Shown one piece after another: positions 27,549 through 37,638 of a DNA stretch of 64,000 nt. The notes under the pieces are model-generated. The model was not told the origin of the DNA. It did not search any database and saw nothing but the letters and a program-made list of their open reading frames with translations. The position numbers and the translations under genes are program-made. Origin of the DNA: Pleurocapsa minor HA4230-MV1 (GTDB taxonomy: Bacteria > Cyanobacteriota > Cyanobacteriia > Cyanobacteriales > Xenococcaceae); the NCBI GenBank assembly GCA_019359095.1, contig JAHHHZ010000024.1, positions 186,001-250,000 on the forward strand, read 5' to 3'. The first letter of the stretch is position 1. Every line of letters begins with the position of its first letter.

Positions 27549-28538
27549 CTAAAGGGGTAGTTTTCGCTGTAATTTACGCCAAAGTTGTTTAATTTTTAAC
27601 TGCTGAATTCGCTGAGAATCTAAATTTTTGATTGTAGTTTTCAGATGCGATTGACAGTCAAAAAACTGATTTATTTCCGTCAAAATCACTTGTAGTCTGG
27701 CAATTAAGCGATCGCTGCGATATTCGGCTAACCAAGAGTCTGCATTCGAGTTTGATAGTTGCAATACCTCGTTAATTCTGGTTAGGTCATACTCCAATGA
27801 ATAGCCAGCAATCTTATGGCAATTGAATCCAGGATCGAGATAGTCAGCTAGCCCATGATTAACGCTAGAAAATACTTGACAACCACAGGCTAAAGCTTCC
27901 AAAGGAGGCAACCCAAAACCTTCAGTCACACCACTAGTTGCCCAATATTCCGCCGAATCATAAAGATAAATTTTGCTGCGGTTAAATAACCCTGCCAGAT
28001 CGGCAACATAGCTATTAATAATTTCCACTCGATATAAAGCTTGCAAAGCAGGAATTAACTGTCCAAGCAAATATTCTGAAGACTTGCGCGTCTGTACCAA
28101 GATGTCGATATCTCTTGTTTGCTGAAGATTACAAAACTCGTCACTAATTTGGTTAGGTAAATAGTAAATCAAACTATTGGCAGCTTTTTCACCCCAATAA
28201 CCCATCGTGTTGCGACTTACGGTAATAATCGGCACATTAGACGGTAGTGAAAATCCGTAGTTAGCGCTATGAGCATGATAAATTATATTTTGCCCTGGCA
28301 GTTGTGCCATAACTTTAGGAACATCAAAACCCCAGCCAATGATAAATATTGCTGAGTTGCGATCGCAATTAGGCAAGATATCCGCTAAAAAAGCGTGCTG
28401 AGACTCTCGCTGCCGATAGGTAACTATTTCTGCCTCACCAACTTGCTGGGCTAATTTACAGGTGTTTAATTCTGCCCATAAACCACCTCCGCCAAATTTT
28501 CCTGTTGTCCCTGGCACTAAAAAATAGAGTTTTCGCAT
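27549..28538 (-). CDS. Glycosyltransferase, GT4-like
   Basis: The 329-residue protein has a GT-B layout. It starts with LVPGTTGKFGGGGLWAEL and has a C-terminal donor-binding segment with SGVTEGFGLPPLEALACGCQ, the E-x7-E type motif of GT4 retaining enzymes. It ends in a basic tail (KIKQLWRKLQRKLPL). It probably builds a cell-surface polysaccharide. It lies 18 bp downstream of the histidine kinase gene, so the two may be co-transcribed, which is unusual but tells little about substrate. Confidence 0.8.
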   Translation of the reverse strand: MRKLYFLVPGTTGKFGGGGLWAELNTCKLAQQVGEAEIVTYRQRESQHAFLADILPNCDRNSAIFIIGWGFDVPKVMAQLPGQNIIYHAHSANYGFSLPSNVPIITVSRNTMGYWGEKAANSLIYYLPNQISDEFCNLQQTRDIDILVQTRKSSEYLLGQLIPALQALYRVEIINSYVADLAGLFNRSKIYLYDSAEYWATSGVTEGFGLPPLEALACGCQVFSSVNHGLADYLDPGFNCHKIAGYSLEYDLTRINEVLQLSNSNADSWLAEYRSDRLIARLQVILTEINQFFDCQSHLKTTIKNLDSQRIQQLKIKQLWRKLQRKLPL

Positions 28539-28545
28539 CGAGATG

Positions 28546-28566
28546 ATTACTGATTACTAATTACTG
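28546..28566. repeat. Heptamer repeat overlapping a stop codon
   Basis: Three 7-bp units ATTACTG, ATTACTA, ATTACTG span the stop codon of the histidine kinase gene (28557-28559). They are the same units as at 39971-39998. Confidence 0.8.
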
Positions 28567-29846
28567 AGAATAAGCCAAACAATAAAAGTTGTCCCTGAAC
28601 TATTTTCCGCCAGATTATTCGGACTAATTAATTCAATTTCACCTCGCATTTTAGTCGCTAACTCTTGAGCGATCGCCAAGCCTAAACCTGTCCCAGCAAT
28701 CTCGCCTTGAGCTTGAATTCCTCGATAATGTCGCTCAAAAATACGTTCTCGATCTTCAATAGGAATGCCTGTTCCTGTATTTTTAACTGCAATACCCAAC
28801 ATTTTTTCGCGACTCATTTCTAGATCGAGCTGTACTTTTCCGCCTGAAGTTGTATACTTCAAGGCATTATCCAGCAGATTATTAAAAATCTCTCTCAGGG
28901 CAGCTAAATCCCCGACTACTGATGGGATGATCGCGGGGAGGTTATTAACTAACTCAATATTTCTTTCAGTTGCGATCGCTTGGACAGTATTTAATAATGG
29001 TTCAAGAATTTGGCTCAAATCTACAGGATGTAACTGCTCAGTTGAACTAGGTAGCAAAAAACTACTTTGATCGATATTTTTTGGGGTAGCTTCTAATAAG
29101 GGTAAAGAATTATTGACAGGATTAAATTCAGTTATTTGTTCTGATTCAGCTTCAAACTGTTCTAACAAGGCTTGAAAGCGATCGCTTTGAGCTAGAATAC
29201 TTTCTGCTAATTTGCCGTTGGGATCGTTCGGCAAAATACGTTTAATTAACAATCTACCAAAAGTCCGTAGGGCAGTTAAAGGATTTCTCAGCTGGTGCAG
29301 CAAATTATCAAGGCGATCGTGTTCAATTCGTCTTAAATTTTCTTGTCGCAATAGTTCATTTTGTGTCCAACTATATTGAAGCTCAATAAAACGGGCGATG
29401 GCGATTGTCCGTGCAATTTCTTCTACTTGTTGATGTTCGTGAGCTTGCCATTCTCGATCTTCTCGTCCAGTCACGAGCAAACCAATAAAAGTTTCTTGGT
29501 GGATTAACGGCAAAATTAATTGCTTGGTTTTAGCTAACTCTAGTTGTGAACTATCTGCTGCTTGAGTTTCTATCTGACTCGTCAAATAATTGGGTAATAA
29601 TTGAGCCAGAAAATTTGACTGGGATGCCTGCCAAATTTCAGCTAGCTTAATCGGGGGTAGTTCCCAAAAACTTTGGTTTCCCGTCTGAGGATAAATAGCA
29701 AAAGGAAATAGTTTAGTTTGCTGATCTTCACTGATGTTCTCAGTCAAATAAATCACACTCCAAACAGCACCTAGACCATGAGATAGCAAAGAGAGCTGGG
29801 ACTGGCAGAGCGTGGCAAATTCGGGACTGGAAATATGATTATTCAA
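28557..29846 (-). CDS. GAF-sensor histidine kinase
   Basis: The 429-residue cytoplasmic kinase has no membrane segment. A GAF-like sensor region (about 15-155) precedes a HisKA domain with His184 in LLHQLRNPLTALR. The ATPase domain has the N box NNLLDNALKYT, then GTGIPIEDRERIFERHYRG and GTGLGLAIA. All catalytic boxes are intact. The signal and the response regulator are not known; no regulator gene adjoins. The glycosyltransferase gene follows after 18 bp. The C-terminal codons are shared with a heptamer repeat. Confidence 0.9.
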   Translation of the reverse strand: MNNHISSPEFATLCQSQLSLLSHGLGAVWSVIYLTENISEDQQTKLFPFAIYPQTGNQSFWELPPIKLAEIWQASQSNFLAQLLPNYLTSQIETQAADSSQLELAKTKQLILPLIHQETFIGLLVTGREDREWQAHEHQQVEEIARTIAIARFIELQYSWTQNELLRQENLRRIEHDRLDNLLHQLRNPLTALRTFGRLLIKRILPNDPNGKLAESILAQSDRFQALLEQFEAESEQITEFNPVNNSLPLLEATPKNIDQSSFLLPSSTEQLHPVDLSQILEPLLNTVQAIATERNIELVNNLPAIIPSVVGDLAALREIFNNLLDNALKYTTSGGKVQLDLEMSREKMLGIAVKNTGTGIPIEDRERIFERHYRGIQAQGEIAGTGLGLAIAQELATKMRGEIELISPNNLAENSSGTTFIVWLILSN

Positions 29847-30135
29847 TATTAGTACTTCGCGAACTAAAATTCACTGCAAGTTTGAGTTCAATAGCTGTAA
29901 AAACAGGCGTAAACCTAGCCCGTATTTCAGGTTTTTTTCCAGAATACTGCTTAATGTTTTCTGATTTTAAAATTAAGTAACATTATATTATTCTAGATGT
30001 CTCCGTAAGTTGATTTTCTCTAGGTAATTCCTCTAATAGGGAGTTGATTTTTTTTGTTCATTACGATACAATAGCACTTATGAATAGTAACTATTAACAC
30101 AATATTTAGTAAGCAAATTTTAGGAGGTAAAAGGG

Positions 30136-30462
30136 TTGGCAAGGAAACGCAAACGCAAAAGCCGTCGTCGTCAAGAAGGTCGTAAGATTTTAGAAGTCGT
30201 ACCTCAGCATCACATAGAAAGCGGTGATGAAAAACCCGTCACTGCCGCTCGTAATCACATCGCCTCCCTGGGAATTGAACCTCCAGCAGTCCTAGTGGTC
30301 AAACGGAACGAACACACTACAGACCGCTATTTCTGGGCAGAGAAAGGCTTGTTTGGCGCTCAATACGTCGAAGAGAATCATTTTCTATTTCCCAGCTTAC
30401 AGTCAATCGATCTTCAAGATTGGGAAGGGGATAAAGCGATCGCTGCAGCTACTACTCATTAG
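30136..30462 (+). CDS. DUF3155 family protein
   Basis: The 108-residue protein starts at TTG 30136; a strong AGGAGG at 30122-30127 at the right distance decides this. The N-terminus is very basic (ARKRKRKSRRRQEGRK). The rest is a compact domain with VTAARNHIASLGIEPPAVLVVKR and HTTDRYFWAEKGLFGAQYVE. It matches DUF3155, found across cyanobacteria, function unknown. The basic head suggests RNA or DNA contact. It is convergent with the CCB gene, sharing a hairpin terminator. Confidence 0.85.
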   Translation: MARKRKRKSRRRQEGRKILEVVPQHHIESGDEKPVTAARNHIASLGIEPPAVLVVKRNEHTTDRYFWAEKGLFGAQYVEENHFLFPSLQSIDLQDWEGDKAIAAATTH

Positions 30463-30518
30463 ATTTTCTACAGCAATTAGAGAATCAACTAATCAAAAAT
30501 TAATTAAAAATTAACTCT

Positions 30519-30549
30519 AAAGAGAGAGAAGACAATTCCCTCTCTTTTT
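30519..30549. terminator. Bidirectional terminator
   Basis: AAAGAGAG pairs with CTCTCTTT across a 13-nt loop, with T5 on the plus side and an A/T-rich flank on the other. It lies between the convergent DUF3155 and CCB genes. Confidence 0.7.
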
Positions 30550-30600
30550 GCTGTTATAAATACAAAAATAATTCTGACCAGCTGATTTAAAAAAGCAAAA

Positions 30601-31119
30601 TTAATCCAAGATTTCAACAGCTAAATTTTCCTGCAACTGAATCAGTTCATCTCGATGAGCAGTAATCCTCACGAGATTTTGGCGATCGCTATTTATTACT
30701 TGAAGCATTATATTCTCCCAACGACCAGCTTTTTGCCAATAGAACACCCCAGCTAAGGGAGCAATCAAAATTAACAGCCAGCATAAACGATTAAGATCTG
30801 GGAAAAGTAGTAATAGAACCAAAGTTAAACATGATAAACCAACTGCGGCTAATAAGCTAAGAAGAATAGCCAAGAAAAGACTTGGTTGAACATATCCTTT
30901 AAATTCTACTTGCTTAGTTTCGGGATTGACGGAGGTTAACTGGTAGGCTCTAGCCTCAAAATATTCCTGCAACTTTTTGATTAAAACATCTTCCGACTCC
31001 GCAGGAAGCAATTGAATTTGTTTAGTACGATCTTTGACAGAAGCGCGAATAAAGAAAAACAAACCGATCATCATCAGCAGAGTTAGAAAGAAAGTAGAAG
31101 AGATAACTGGCAAGTTCAC
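30601..31119 (-). CDS. Cofactor assembly of complex C subunit B (CCB2/CCB4-like, DUF2930)
   Basis: The 172-residue protein has an N-terminal transmembrane helix (about 7-27), a short soluble part with RASVKDRTKQI and LQEYFEARAYQL, a hairpin of two further helices (about 78-125), then a soluble C-terminal end. This matches the family related to plant and algal CCB2/CCB4, needed to attach haem c-i to cytochrome b6 of the b6f complex. It would act in the thylakoid membrane. The assignment is from recalled similarity. It is a single gene. Confidence 0.72.
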   Translation of the reverse strand: MNLPVISSTFFLTLLMMIGLFFFIRASVKDRTKQIQLLPAESEDVLIKKLQEYFEARAYQLTSVNPETKQVEFKGYVQPSLFLAILLSLLAAVGLSCLTLVLLLLFPDLNRLCWLLILIAPLAGVFYWQKAGRWENIMLQVINSDRQNLVRITAHRDELIQLQENLAVEILD

Positions 31120-31265
31120 GCTAGTTTGATTTGTTTATTTATGATGACGTTGATCTAAAATATATAACAATTTATACCTAACTCTCAAAGGAATTCTGCT
31201 GATTTGCTGCTGAAGCTGGCTAAACTATGCTTAAGGTTAATCCCGATCTGAGCATTAATGCTGAT

Positions 31266-33629
31266 TTACTTGCGATCGGCGTAGTAATGATTGTAATAGT
31301 GATAAGAATTAGTTGTCTGGCTGACGTGATTTGCAATTACCCCTAAAACTGGAACATTAGACATCTGAATATTCTCAATATTTTGCTTGAGCAAAGAGCG
31401 ATCGGTTTTACCAATTCTTACCACTAAAACTACCCCATCAGTGCGATTTGACAGAACTCTGCCGTCAGCAAATCCGAGAATAGGCGGAGTATCGTAAATA
31501 ATTAGGTCATATTGTCGACTGCTTTTTAAACGCTCCATCAAAGCAAACATTTTTTGTGAAGAAAGCAGTCGAGTAGGATCGGGGGGAATATCTCCCGCCG
31601 TGATTACCGATAAATTTTCCCATTGAGGAACTTTAATAATCGCTTCTTCCACATCTAATCCTGTGGCTAAGACATTACTAAGTCCTTCCTTGTTTTCAAT
31701 ACCTATCCAACGGTGAACTTGAGGACGACGCAAATCTGCATCAATCAGCATTACTCTTTGTCCCATAGTTGCTGCGGCTTGAGCTAGATGAGAAGAAACA
31801 GTAGATTTTCCTTCAGAAGGAATAGAAGAGCTGATCACAAAAGAACGTAAAGAGGTATCAGAACCTAGAAGCTTAATATTAGTATTGAGAGAACGAAAAG
31901 ACTCCAAAAAAGGCGAACTAATGTTCCATTTGTGTCTATTATCTAGTGGATCTGCTGGAGTTACATTGATAGAGCGATTGAGATTTAAGGTTGTATTCCC
32001 AATCTGTAGCTGAGGCAGAGTAATTTTTTCCTTTTTAGGGGAGGCTGCTAGCTCGTCAGCAGGATGGAGATCTTTTTGAACGGGAATTAGACCAAGAACT
32101 GGTAGATTAATGCTCTCTTTGAGTTCTTCTGGTGAATGGAATACTGGATCGAGACGTTCAGCTAACAGCGCTGCTGCACAGCCAAGCATTAAGCCCGAAA
32201 GCAATCCTAACGCGATATTTTGCGGAATCTTGGGCGAGACAGGATCGATCAATACGGTTGGCGCAGAGATGGTTTGCCAGGGAAGTGCTTGTTGCGCTAC
32301 CTGTAGCTGTAGTTCTTCTTTAGCAGTTAAAAATCGATTTAAACTCTCTGTTGCAACGAGCAATTGGCGATTAAGATCGGTATATTGACGGGCAATTACG
32401 GGCATCTGCTTAGTAAAATTGCCAAGTTTAGCAATTTCATCCTCTAAGACTCGTTTTTTAAGTTCTAAAATCTCAATTTGATTAGCTGCCTCAATATAAT
32501 TTTGATTAAGTTCTAAGCGTAAGCTACTCGGAGAAGTGAGGTTGGACGAATTATCCACTGAATTAGCTAAATTTTGTCCTAAAACACTACCAGCTTCTTG
32601 CTGTAACAAAGTAAGTAAACTAGTTTTCTTTTCCTCTAAATTCTGTATGACTGGATTTTCGGCGGAAAAACGGGATGATTCTCGAGCAAGGTCAAGCTCA
32701 ACTTTCTGTAGCTCATTGAGCAAATTTTGATATCGAGGAGATTCGCTTAAATAACTAGCAGCCAGAGCCTGTTGCGGATTTAAATTCAATTGCTTCTGCA
32801 ATAGGGTATACAGAGATCTAGTTTCTTTTAATCTGGTTTGAGTATCAAAATATTTCAACTCAAAATTAACTCGCTGTTGCGCCAAAATCTGAGCCTGCTT
32901 TTCTGGATCGAGTAGATTATATTGCTGACGAAAGGCCTGTAATTTACCTTGCAATTCATCAACCCTGCCTGTAACCTCTGGTAGCTGACTTTCAACAAAG
33001 TCAATACCTTGCTTAGCCTTGGCTCTTTTATCATCAAGAGAATAACTCAGGTAAGATGCTGCTAACTTATCCAGGACAAATTGAATCTTATTTGGATCTG
33101 GATCGGTAAATGTTATCTCTAAAATTTTGGTTTCGTCTAATCGCTCAATTTTTAGAGGAGACCTTTTCGGCTGAATCAATTCTCCATAATTAATATCAGC
33201 ATATTTTGCCGCCAAATCTTTGATAATCGGGTTTAACACCCGAGGACTACGCAGCACTTCAATTTGAGTTTCGTAATCTAAGCCACCTAGATCTGGCTGC
33301 AATGCAGCCAGAGGATCCTCTTGTTCCTTAGCTACTGGCTCTACTAAAAGTTGAAAACTACCCTGATATTTTGCTTCCTGGGTTAAGGTAAGAATTGTCG
33401 TCGTTGCAGTCACTCCAGCAACTACAGCACAAATTAAACGCAAACGATGCTTAACCATGCTGACCAGTTGACGTAGATCGATACTATCTCCGTCGTCGGC
33501 TTCCGCTGCTTTATTTGACACAGGGAAGGAATAGGAATAAGTGTCATTTCCGTTTTTATGACTAATTCCCTTGCCGTTTTGATCTTTCAAAGGAAGATAT
33601 GTGGAACGATCTGGACTTCTATCGGGCAT
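31266..33629 (-). CDS. Wzc-like polysaccharide co-polymerase / tyrosine autokinase
   Basis: The roughly 787-residue protein has an N-terminal Wzz chain-length domain between two membrane helices (about 55-75 and 460-485) with long coiled coils. A cytoplasmic BY-kinase follows, with Walker A SSIPSEGKSTVSSH (near 600), Walker A' VMLIDADLRRP and Walker B LIIYDTPP. The tail SYHYYNHYYADRK has five Tyr for autophosphorylation. It controls length and export of surface polysaccharide with the Wza protein encoded just upstream. A GTG at 33647 is an alternative start, but GAGG lies 12 bases before ATG 33629. Confidence 0.93.
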   Translation of the reverse strand: MPDRSPDRSTYLPLKDQNGKGISHKNGNDTYSYSFPVSNKAAEADDGDSIDLRQLVSMVKHRLRLICAVVAGVTATTTILTLTQEAKYQGSFQLLVEPVAKEQEDPLAALQPDLGGLDYETQIEVLRSPRVLNPIIKDLAAKYADINYGELIQPKRSPLKIERLDETKILEITFTDPDPNKIQFVLDKLAASYLSYSLDDKRAKAKQGIDFVESQLPEVTGRVDELQGKLQAFRQQYNLLDPEKQAQILAQQRVNFELKYFDTQTRLKETRSLYTLLQKQLNLNPQQALAASYLSESPRYQNLLNELQKVELDLARESSRFSAENPVIQNLEEKKTSLLTLLQQEAGSVLGQNLANSVDNSSNLTSPSSLRLELNQNYIEAANQIEILELKKRVLEDEIAKLGNFTKQMPVIARQYTDLNRQLLVATESLNRFLTAKEELQLQVAQQALPWQTISAPTVLIDPVSPKIPQNIALGLLSGLMLGCAAALLAERLDPVFHSPEELKESINLPVLGLIPVQKDLHPADELAASPKKEKITLPQLQIGNTTLNLNRSINVTPADPLDNRHKWNISSPFLESFRSLNTNIKLLGSDTSLRSFVISSSIPSEGKSTVSSHLAQAAATMGQRVMLIDADLRRPQVHRWIGIENKEGLSNVLATGLDVEEAIIKVPQWENLSVITAGDIPPDPTRLLSSQKMFALMERLKSSRQYDLIIYDTPPILGFADGRVLSNRTDGVVLVVRIGKTDRSLLKQNIENIQMSNVPVLGVIANHVSQTTNSYHYYNHYYADRK

Positions 33630-33736
33630 TATTTTTTCAATCCTCACAACACGGATTATGTCAAATTAGTCGCATAATAACCCATCGTCCTGACAGATTA
33701 CAGCAGAACCATGGGCTACACTATCATGATTTATGT

Positions 33737-35323
33737 CTAGAAAATGGCATTAAACAAGCCAAACAAACCACCAAGAGGACTGGTTACTTTGCCAAGGCTG
33801 TCCGTAGCGGAGGTACTACCAGAGCGACCAACAACTACGACATCGTTCTGACCTAAAACAGGGTTAGTTTGTTCGTTGACTTCAGCACCAAGGTCTATCT
33901 GGATTTTACGTTTATCAACCGTGCCATTGGGTTTGAGGCTAACTAACTCTACTTCCTTGCTATTAGCACGCTGAGTATCAAATCCCCCAGCTGCTAGAAT
34001 TGCTTGGTTAAGTGGCGTATTGGGCTTCACTTTCACTGGCCCTGGGGTAACAACTTCACCGACAACATTGACGGTAATTTCATCTGGAGAAAAAGTACCA
34101 TCAGCTATTTTTTGTCTTTCTTCTTCAGTCAGTGCAGTCGCTTTAGGAATAATAATTTTATCTCCTTCCTGCAAAATGATGTCTTGGCTAGTATCTCCAG
34201 ATTGAATAACTTCCCACAAATTTACGGCAATAATTTTTTCTTCACCATTCCAAGCGGTACGCTTAACCTGAACATCTTTAATATCAGCCAAAGGCTTAAT
34301 TCCGCTAGCAGTTTGTATTGCTTGGGATAACCTAGGAGGAATAGACTCCTGCTTGCCCTGATTTGCCCCGTTGTTATTGTTTCGACCCAATAACTCAGGC
34401 TGAATAAAGTGCGATCCTGGACGATATATTTCACCCACTACTGCTACTTTAATCGGCTTATCTGACTGTAGACCAAAACTAGCCTGAGCTAATCTATCTA
34501 ACTCAGTAGTATTAATTTTGGCGGTAGTAGGTACAAAGATTGTGTCACCATCTCGCAAAGAAATATCCTGTCTGATTTGATTTTTGGTTAATAAATCCCA
34601 CAGATTAGAGTTATAGGTAACTTCTTTACCTTTGCCTCCATTGCTTCTGGTCACTCGAACGTTACGTACATCGGCAATAGTAGTAATACCACCAGCTTGT
34701 TCTAATAAATCCGTAACTGTGGGAAACTGAGGATCATCAGCAGTAAGGACAACCTCATAAGCACCAGGATTATCTACTTCTCCTGCAATACCAATTCTCA
34801 AGGGACGAGGTGCTATTAAACCGACAGTAATAATTGGTCTTTTGAGGTAAGTTGCATACTTTTTAGAAACTACCTCAGATGTTTCTTTGAGGCTTAAACC
34901 TCTAACATCAACTCGACCAACTAAGGGTAAGCTAATGGTGCCATCAACTAAAACAGGATATTCACCGCTGTACTCTGCAACCTGGAAAATATCAAGCTTA
35001 ATTTGATCACCTGCCCCCAGAGTATAGTCTGTTTCTTCGGTAGCAAAATCGGCGTTAGTGGCTGGAAGGGGTGCAATTCCTGGTGTGGGGTTAGAGCCAG
35101 GAAATTCAGAGTTATCTAAAGGGGGTAAATCTTTATAATTGACTTGGGGCTGTTGGTTGGAGTCTTCTACCTTGGGGTCTGAACCAGTATTTTGTAACTC
35201 GATAGTATTATTTTGTGCCGTGGCAGGGGCAGATGCTAAACCTATACAAAGGAATAGAGCGATCGCACTATAGCTATTAATTCTTTCTAAAAATAATTGA
35301 TACAAAACAGATGTAGTTTTCAT
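33737..35323 (-). CDS. Wza-like polysaccharide export outer membrane protein (SLBB)
   Basis: The 528-residue protein has a signal peptide (about 1-36, ending APATAQ) and a Pro-rich linker. It then has a poly-export (PES) domain with YTLGAGDQIKLDIF and VDGTISLPLVGRVDVRGLS, and three SLBB-type repeats (GEVDNPGAYEV, GEIYRPGSHFI, GEVVTPGPVKV). It forms the outer-membrane/periplasmic channel for exopolysaccharide and works with the Wzc kinase encoded 108 bp downstream on the same strand. No C-terminal amphipathic helix of the E. coli type is obvious. Confidence 0.92.
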   Translation of the reverse strand: MKTTSVLYQLFLERINSYSAIALFLCIGLASAPATAQNNTIELQNTGSDPKVEDSNQQPQVNYKDLPPLDNSEFPGSNPTPGIAPLPATNADFATEETDYTLGAGDQIKLDIFQVAEYSGEYPVLVDGTISLPLVGRVDVRGLSLKETSEVVSKKYATYLKRPIITVGLIAPRPLRIGIAGEVDNPGAYEVVLTADDPQFPTVTDLLEQAGGITTIADVRNVRVTRSNGGKGKEVTYNSNLWDLLTKNQIRQDISLRDGDTIFVPTTAKINTTELDRLAQASFGLQSDKPIKVAVVGEIYRPGSHFIQPELLGRNNNNGANQGKQESIPPRLSQAIQTASGIKPLADIKDVQVKRTAWNGEEKIIAVNLWEVIQSGDTSQDIILQEGDKIIIPKATALTEEERQKIADGTFSPDEITVNVVGEVVTPGPVKVKPNTPLNQAILAAGGFDTQRANSKEVELVSLKPNGTVDKRKIQIDLGAEVNEQTNPVLGQNDVVVVGRSGSTSATDSLGKVTSPLGGLFGLFNAIF

Positions 35324-35390
35324 AAAAATATCACAATGAAAAAAGTAAATTATTGCGACTAAACAATCATTATTATCTCTTGAGGTTAAA

Positions 35391-35657
35391 ATGTCGAAAA
35401 AGCAAAAATTAAAGTTCCCTTATTTAATTGGCTCAAAATGGACGGCGATTCAAAAAACCTGGGGCTGGAGACATTTCCAAGTAGTCGATCGCCAAAACCA
35501 AGGAAAATGGGTTTTTGCCGAAATGGTAGCCTCTTGCGATCCCCAAACTCGTTTTTGGCTTAATGCGTCTCAACTTAAGGACGATTCTCTCTGGCTACCA
35601 GGATGGAAAACTCTTCAAGAGATAGCAGCGGATCAAAACGATGGCGACTTACAATAA
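35391..35657 (+). CDS. TIGR02450-family Trp-rich protein
   Basis: The 88-residue protein has seven Trp and the family pattern GSKWTAIQKTWGWRHFQV, then W-V-FAEMVASCDPQTRFWL, then LWLPGWKTL. I recognise it as the small Trp-rich conserved protein TIGR02450, found in cyanobacteria and some proteobacteria, function unknown. It is divergent from the Wza gene and preceded by TTGAGGTTAAAATG, with GAGG as a fair ribosome site. Confidence 0.85.
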   Translation: MSKKQKLKFPYLIGSKWTAIQKTWGWRHFQVVDRQNQGKWVFAEMVASCDPQTRFWLNASQLKDDSLWLPGWKTLQEIAADQNDGDLQ

Positions 35658-36316
35658 TTTTAGCGATTAATTTTGTTTCTATGTTTAAAGATTGAATCAA
35701 GTTTTTACTAACTTTTACTAAAAAAATAGCAGAAAAAAGATAAAATAACATTATCTTTAATAATTCTTTTTTAGTTCTTTAAATCTAACTCTAGATGTTA
35801 CTAAATCATCGTCTGTTAGTAAAAGAGAATGCTGGCGATTGATAATATCGGCTTAATTAGTAGGTCAAATGTTGTTTAATAATTAGACCGAGAGTCTAAA
35901 AGGCTGCTCATAGTTATAAAATAATTGTTTATGTTTATAAATATACTACCGAAAAGTTGTTGCCCAAGAATTACCTGGTTGAAAAAAATCTTAATTCTAC
36001 GATAAGGTTCATCATATATTAAAACTCAAAAAATGGAAAAAAATCACAAGTTAGCTTAGACAAAATAGCTATTGCGATCGCCCTTGGCATCTTTATCGAA
36101 ACTTTATAATGCTAAATTAAAGCGGTTTAAACAGCAGTATAGCAAAGCGATCGCACTGAGCTAGAGAAAAAATTTATGGGTAATTAGGCAATTGATATTA
36201 TTGCTTTACTGATATGGTCAAGGTGAAAAGACTAAATTTCAATCCAGGAATAAAGGTAGCTAATAGCTAACAGCTGAAGAACGCAAACAATTTGATTTTG
36301 AGCAAGCAAACAATAA
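35658..36316. other. Long AT-rich intergenic region before hisS
   Basis: This 659-bp spacer has two HIP1 sites (about 36076 and 36149) and many short A/T runs. I looked for a T-box, tRNA, small-RNA hairpin with T tract and remnant ORFs and saw none that I would support. Its length is unusual for the window, so a small RNA or lost gene is possible. Confidence 0.4.
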
Positions 36317-37594
36317 ATGATTCAAGCATTAAGAGGAACGAGAGATATATTGCCAGAGGAAGTTGGTTACTGGCAGTTTATTGAAGCAACGGTCAAAAAA
36401 ATATTAGGTAGAGCAGTATATCAAGAGATTCGGGCGCCAATTTTCGAGCAGACAGCTTTGTTTGAGCGTGGTATTGGGGAAGCTACTGATGTGGTGGGAA
36501 AAGAGATGTACACCTTTAGTAGTCGAGGAGATCAATCAATTACTCTTAGGCCTGAAGGCACAGCCGGAATAGTGCGAGCTTATATTCAAAATAAGCTTCA
36601 TGCTCAAGGGGGAGTTCAGCGTCTTTGGTATACAGGGCCAATGTTTCGTTATGAGCGTCCTCAAGCTGGTCGTCAACGCCAGTTTCATCAGGTAGGACTC
36701 GAATTAATTGGTTGTGATGCGCCTCGTGCTGATGCGGAAGTAATTGCTTTGGCAACTGATATCCTGCAAACTTTGGGCTTAAAGAATCTGGAGTTAGACA
36801 TTAATTCAGTAGGTAACGGCGAAGATCGCGCTCAATATCGTGAAGCTTTAGTCAGTTATCTTGAACCTTATCAAAATGATCTAGACAAAGACAGCCAAGA
36901 TCGTTTGACTCGTAATCCTTTAAAAATTCTAGACAGTAAAGATCCCAAGACTCAAGAAATTGCGCAAAACGCACCCAAAATTACCGAACACCTCAGCGCC
37001 GACTCGAAAAAACACTTTGATACGGTCTTGCAGTTATTAACTGATTTAAAGATCGAATATCAAATAAACCACTGTTTAGTTAGAGGCTTGGATTACTATA
37101 CCCACACGGCATTTGAAATCAAATCTGCTGACTTGGGCGCACAGGCGACAGTCTGTGGTGGAGGGCGTTATGACGGCTTGGTCAAAGAATTAGGTGGGCC
37201 GGAAACTCAAGCGGTGGGTTGGGCAATTGGCATGGAAAGATTAGTTTTGTTGTTACAACAGATCAATTCTACTTTTGTTAATAGTCCCGATCTGTATATT
37301 GTGTCTCGCGGTGAAGTGGCTGAAGCACAAGGACTATTGTTAGCCCAGAAGTTACGCAGCCTAGATTTAGGTGTCGAACTAGACCTTAGTGGTAGTGCCT
37401 TTGGTAAACAGTTTAAAAGAGCCGATCGCAGTGGTGCAGTTGCCTGTTTAATCATCGGTGATACAGAAGCAGCCAACAATACCGTTAACTTAAAATGGTT
37501 GGCATCAGGGGAGCAGCAGGCGATCGCTCAAGCCGATTTATTAGGTACGATCACTGAATTGAAAGGGAAAATCAAGGGATTGAAAAGCTCTTGA
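36317..37594 (+). CDS. hisS: Histidyl-tRNA synthetase
   Basis: HisS charges tRNA-His. The 425-residue class II enzyme has motif 1 around IRAPIFEQTALFERGIGEATDVVGKEMY, motif 2 around LWYTGPMFRYERPQAGRQRQFHQ, the His-specific LVRGLDYYTHTAFEI, motif 3 GWAIGMERL, and a C-terminal anticodon-binding domain (about 325-420). The reading begins MIQALRGTRDILPEE as in other HisRS. The DUF2288 gene follows at 44 bp, perhaps co-transcribed. Confidence 0.97.
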   Translation: MIQALRGTRDILPEEVGYWQFIEATVKKILGRAVYQEIRAPIFEQTALFERGIGEATDVVGKEMYTFSSRGDQSITLRPEGTAGIVRAYIQNKLHAQGGVQRLWYTGPMFRYERPQAGRQRQFHQVGLELIGCDAPRADAEVIALATDILQTLGLKNLELDINSVGNGEDRAQYREALVSYLEPYQNDLDKDSQDRLTRNPLKILDSKDPKTQEIAQNAPKITEHLSADSKKHFDTVLQLLTDLKIEYQINHCLVRGLDYYTHTAFEIKSADLGAQATVCGGGRYDGLVKELGGPETQAVGWAIGMERLVLLLQQINSTFVNSPDLYIVSRGEVAEAQGLLLAQKLRSLDLGVELDLSGSAFGKQFKRADRSGAVACLIIGDTEAANNTVNLKWLASGEQQAIAQADLLGTITELKGKIKGLKSS

Positions 37595-37638
37595 GATAGT
37601 TTTAAAATAATCGGAACAAAATCATAATTTGCTTTAAT

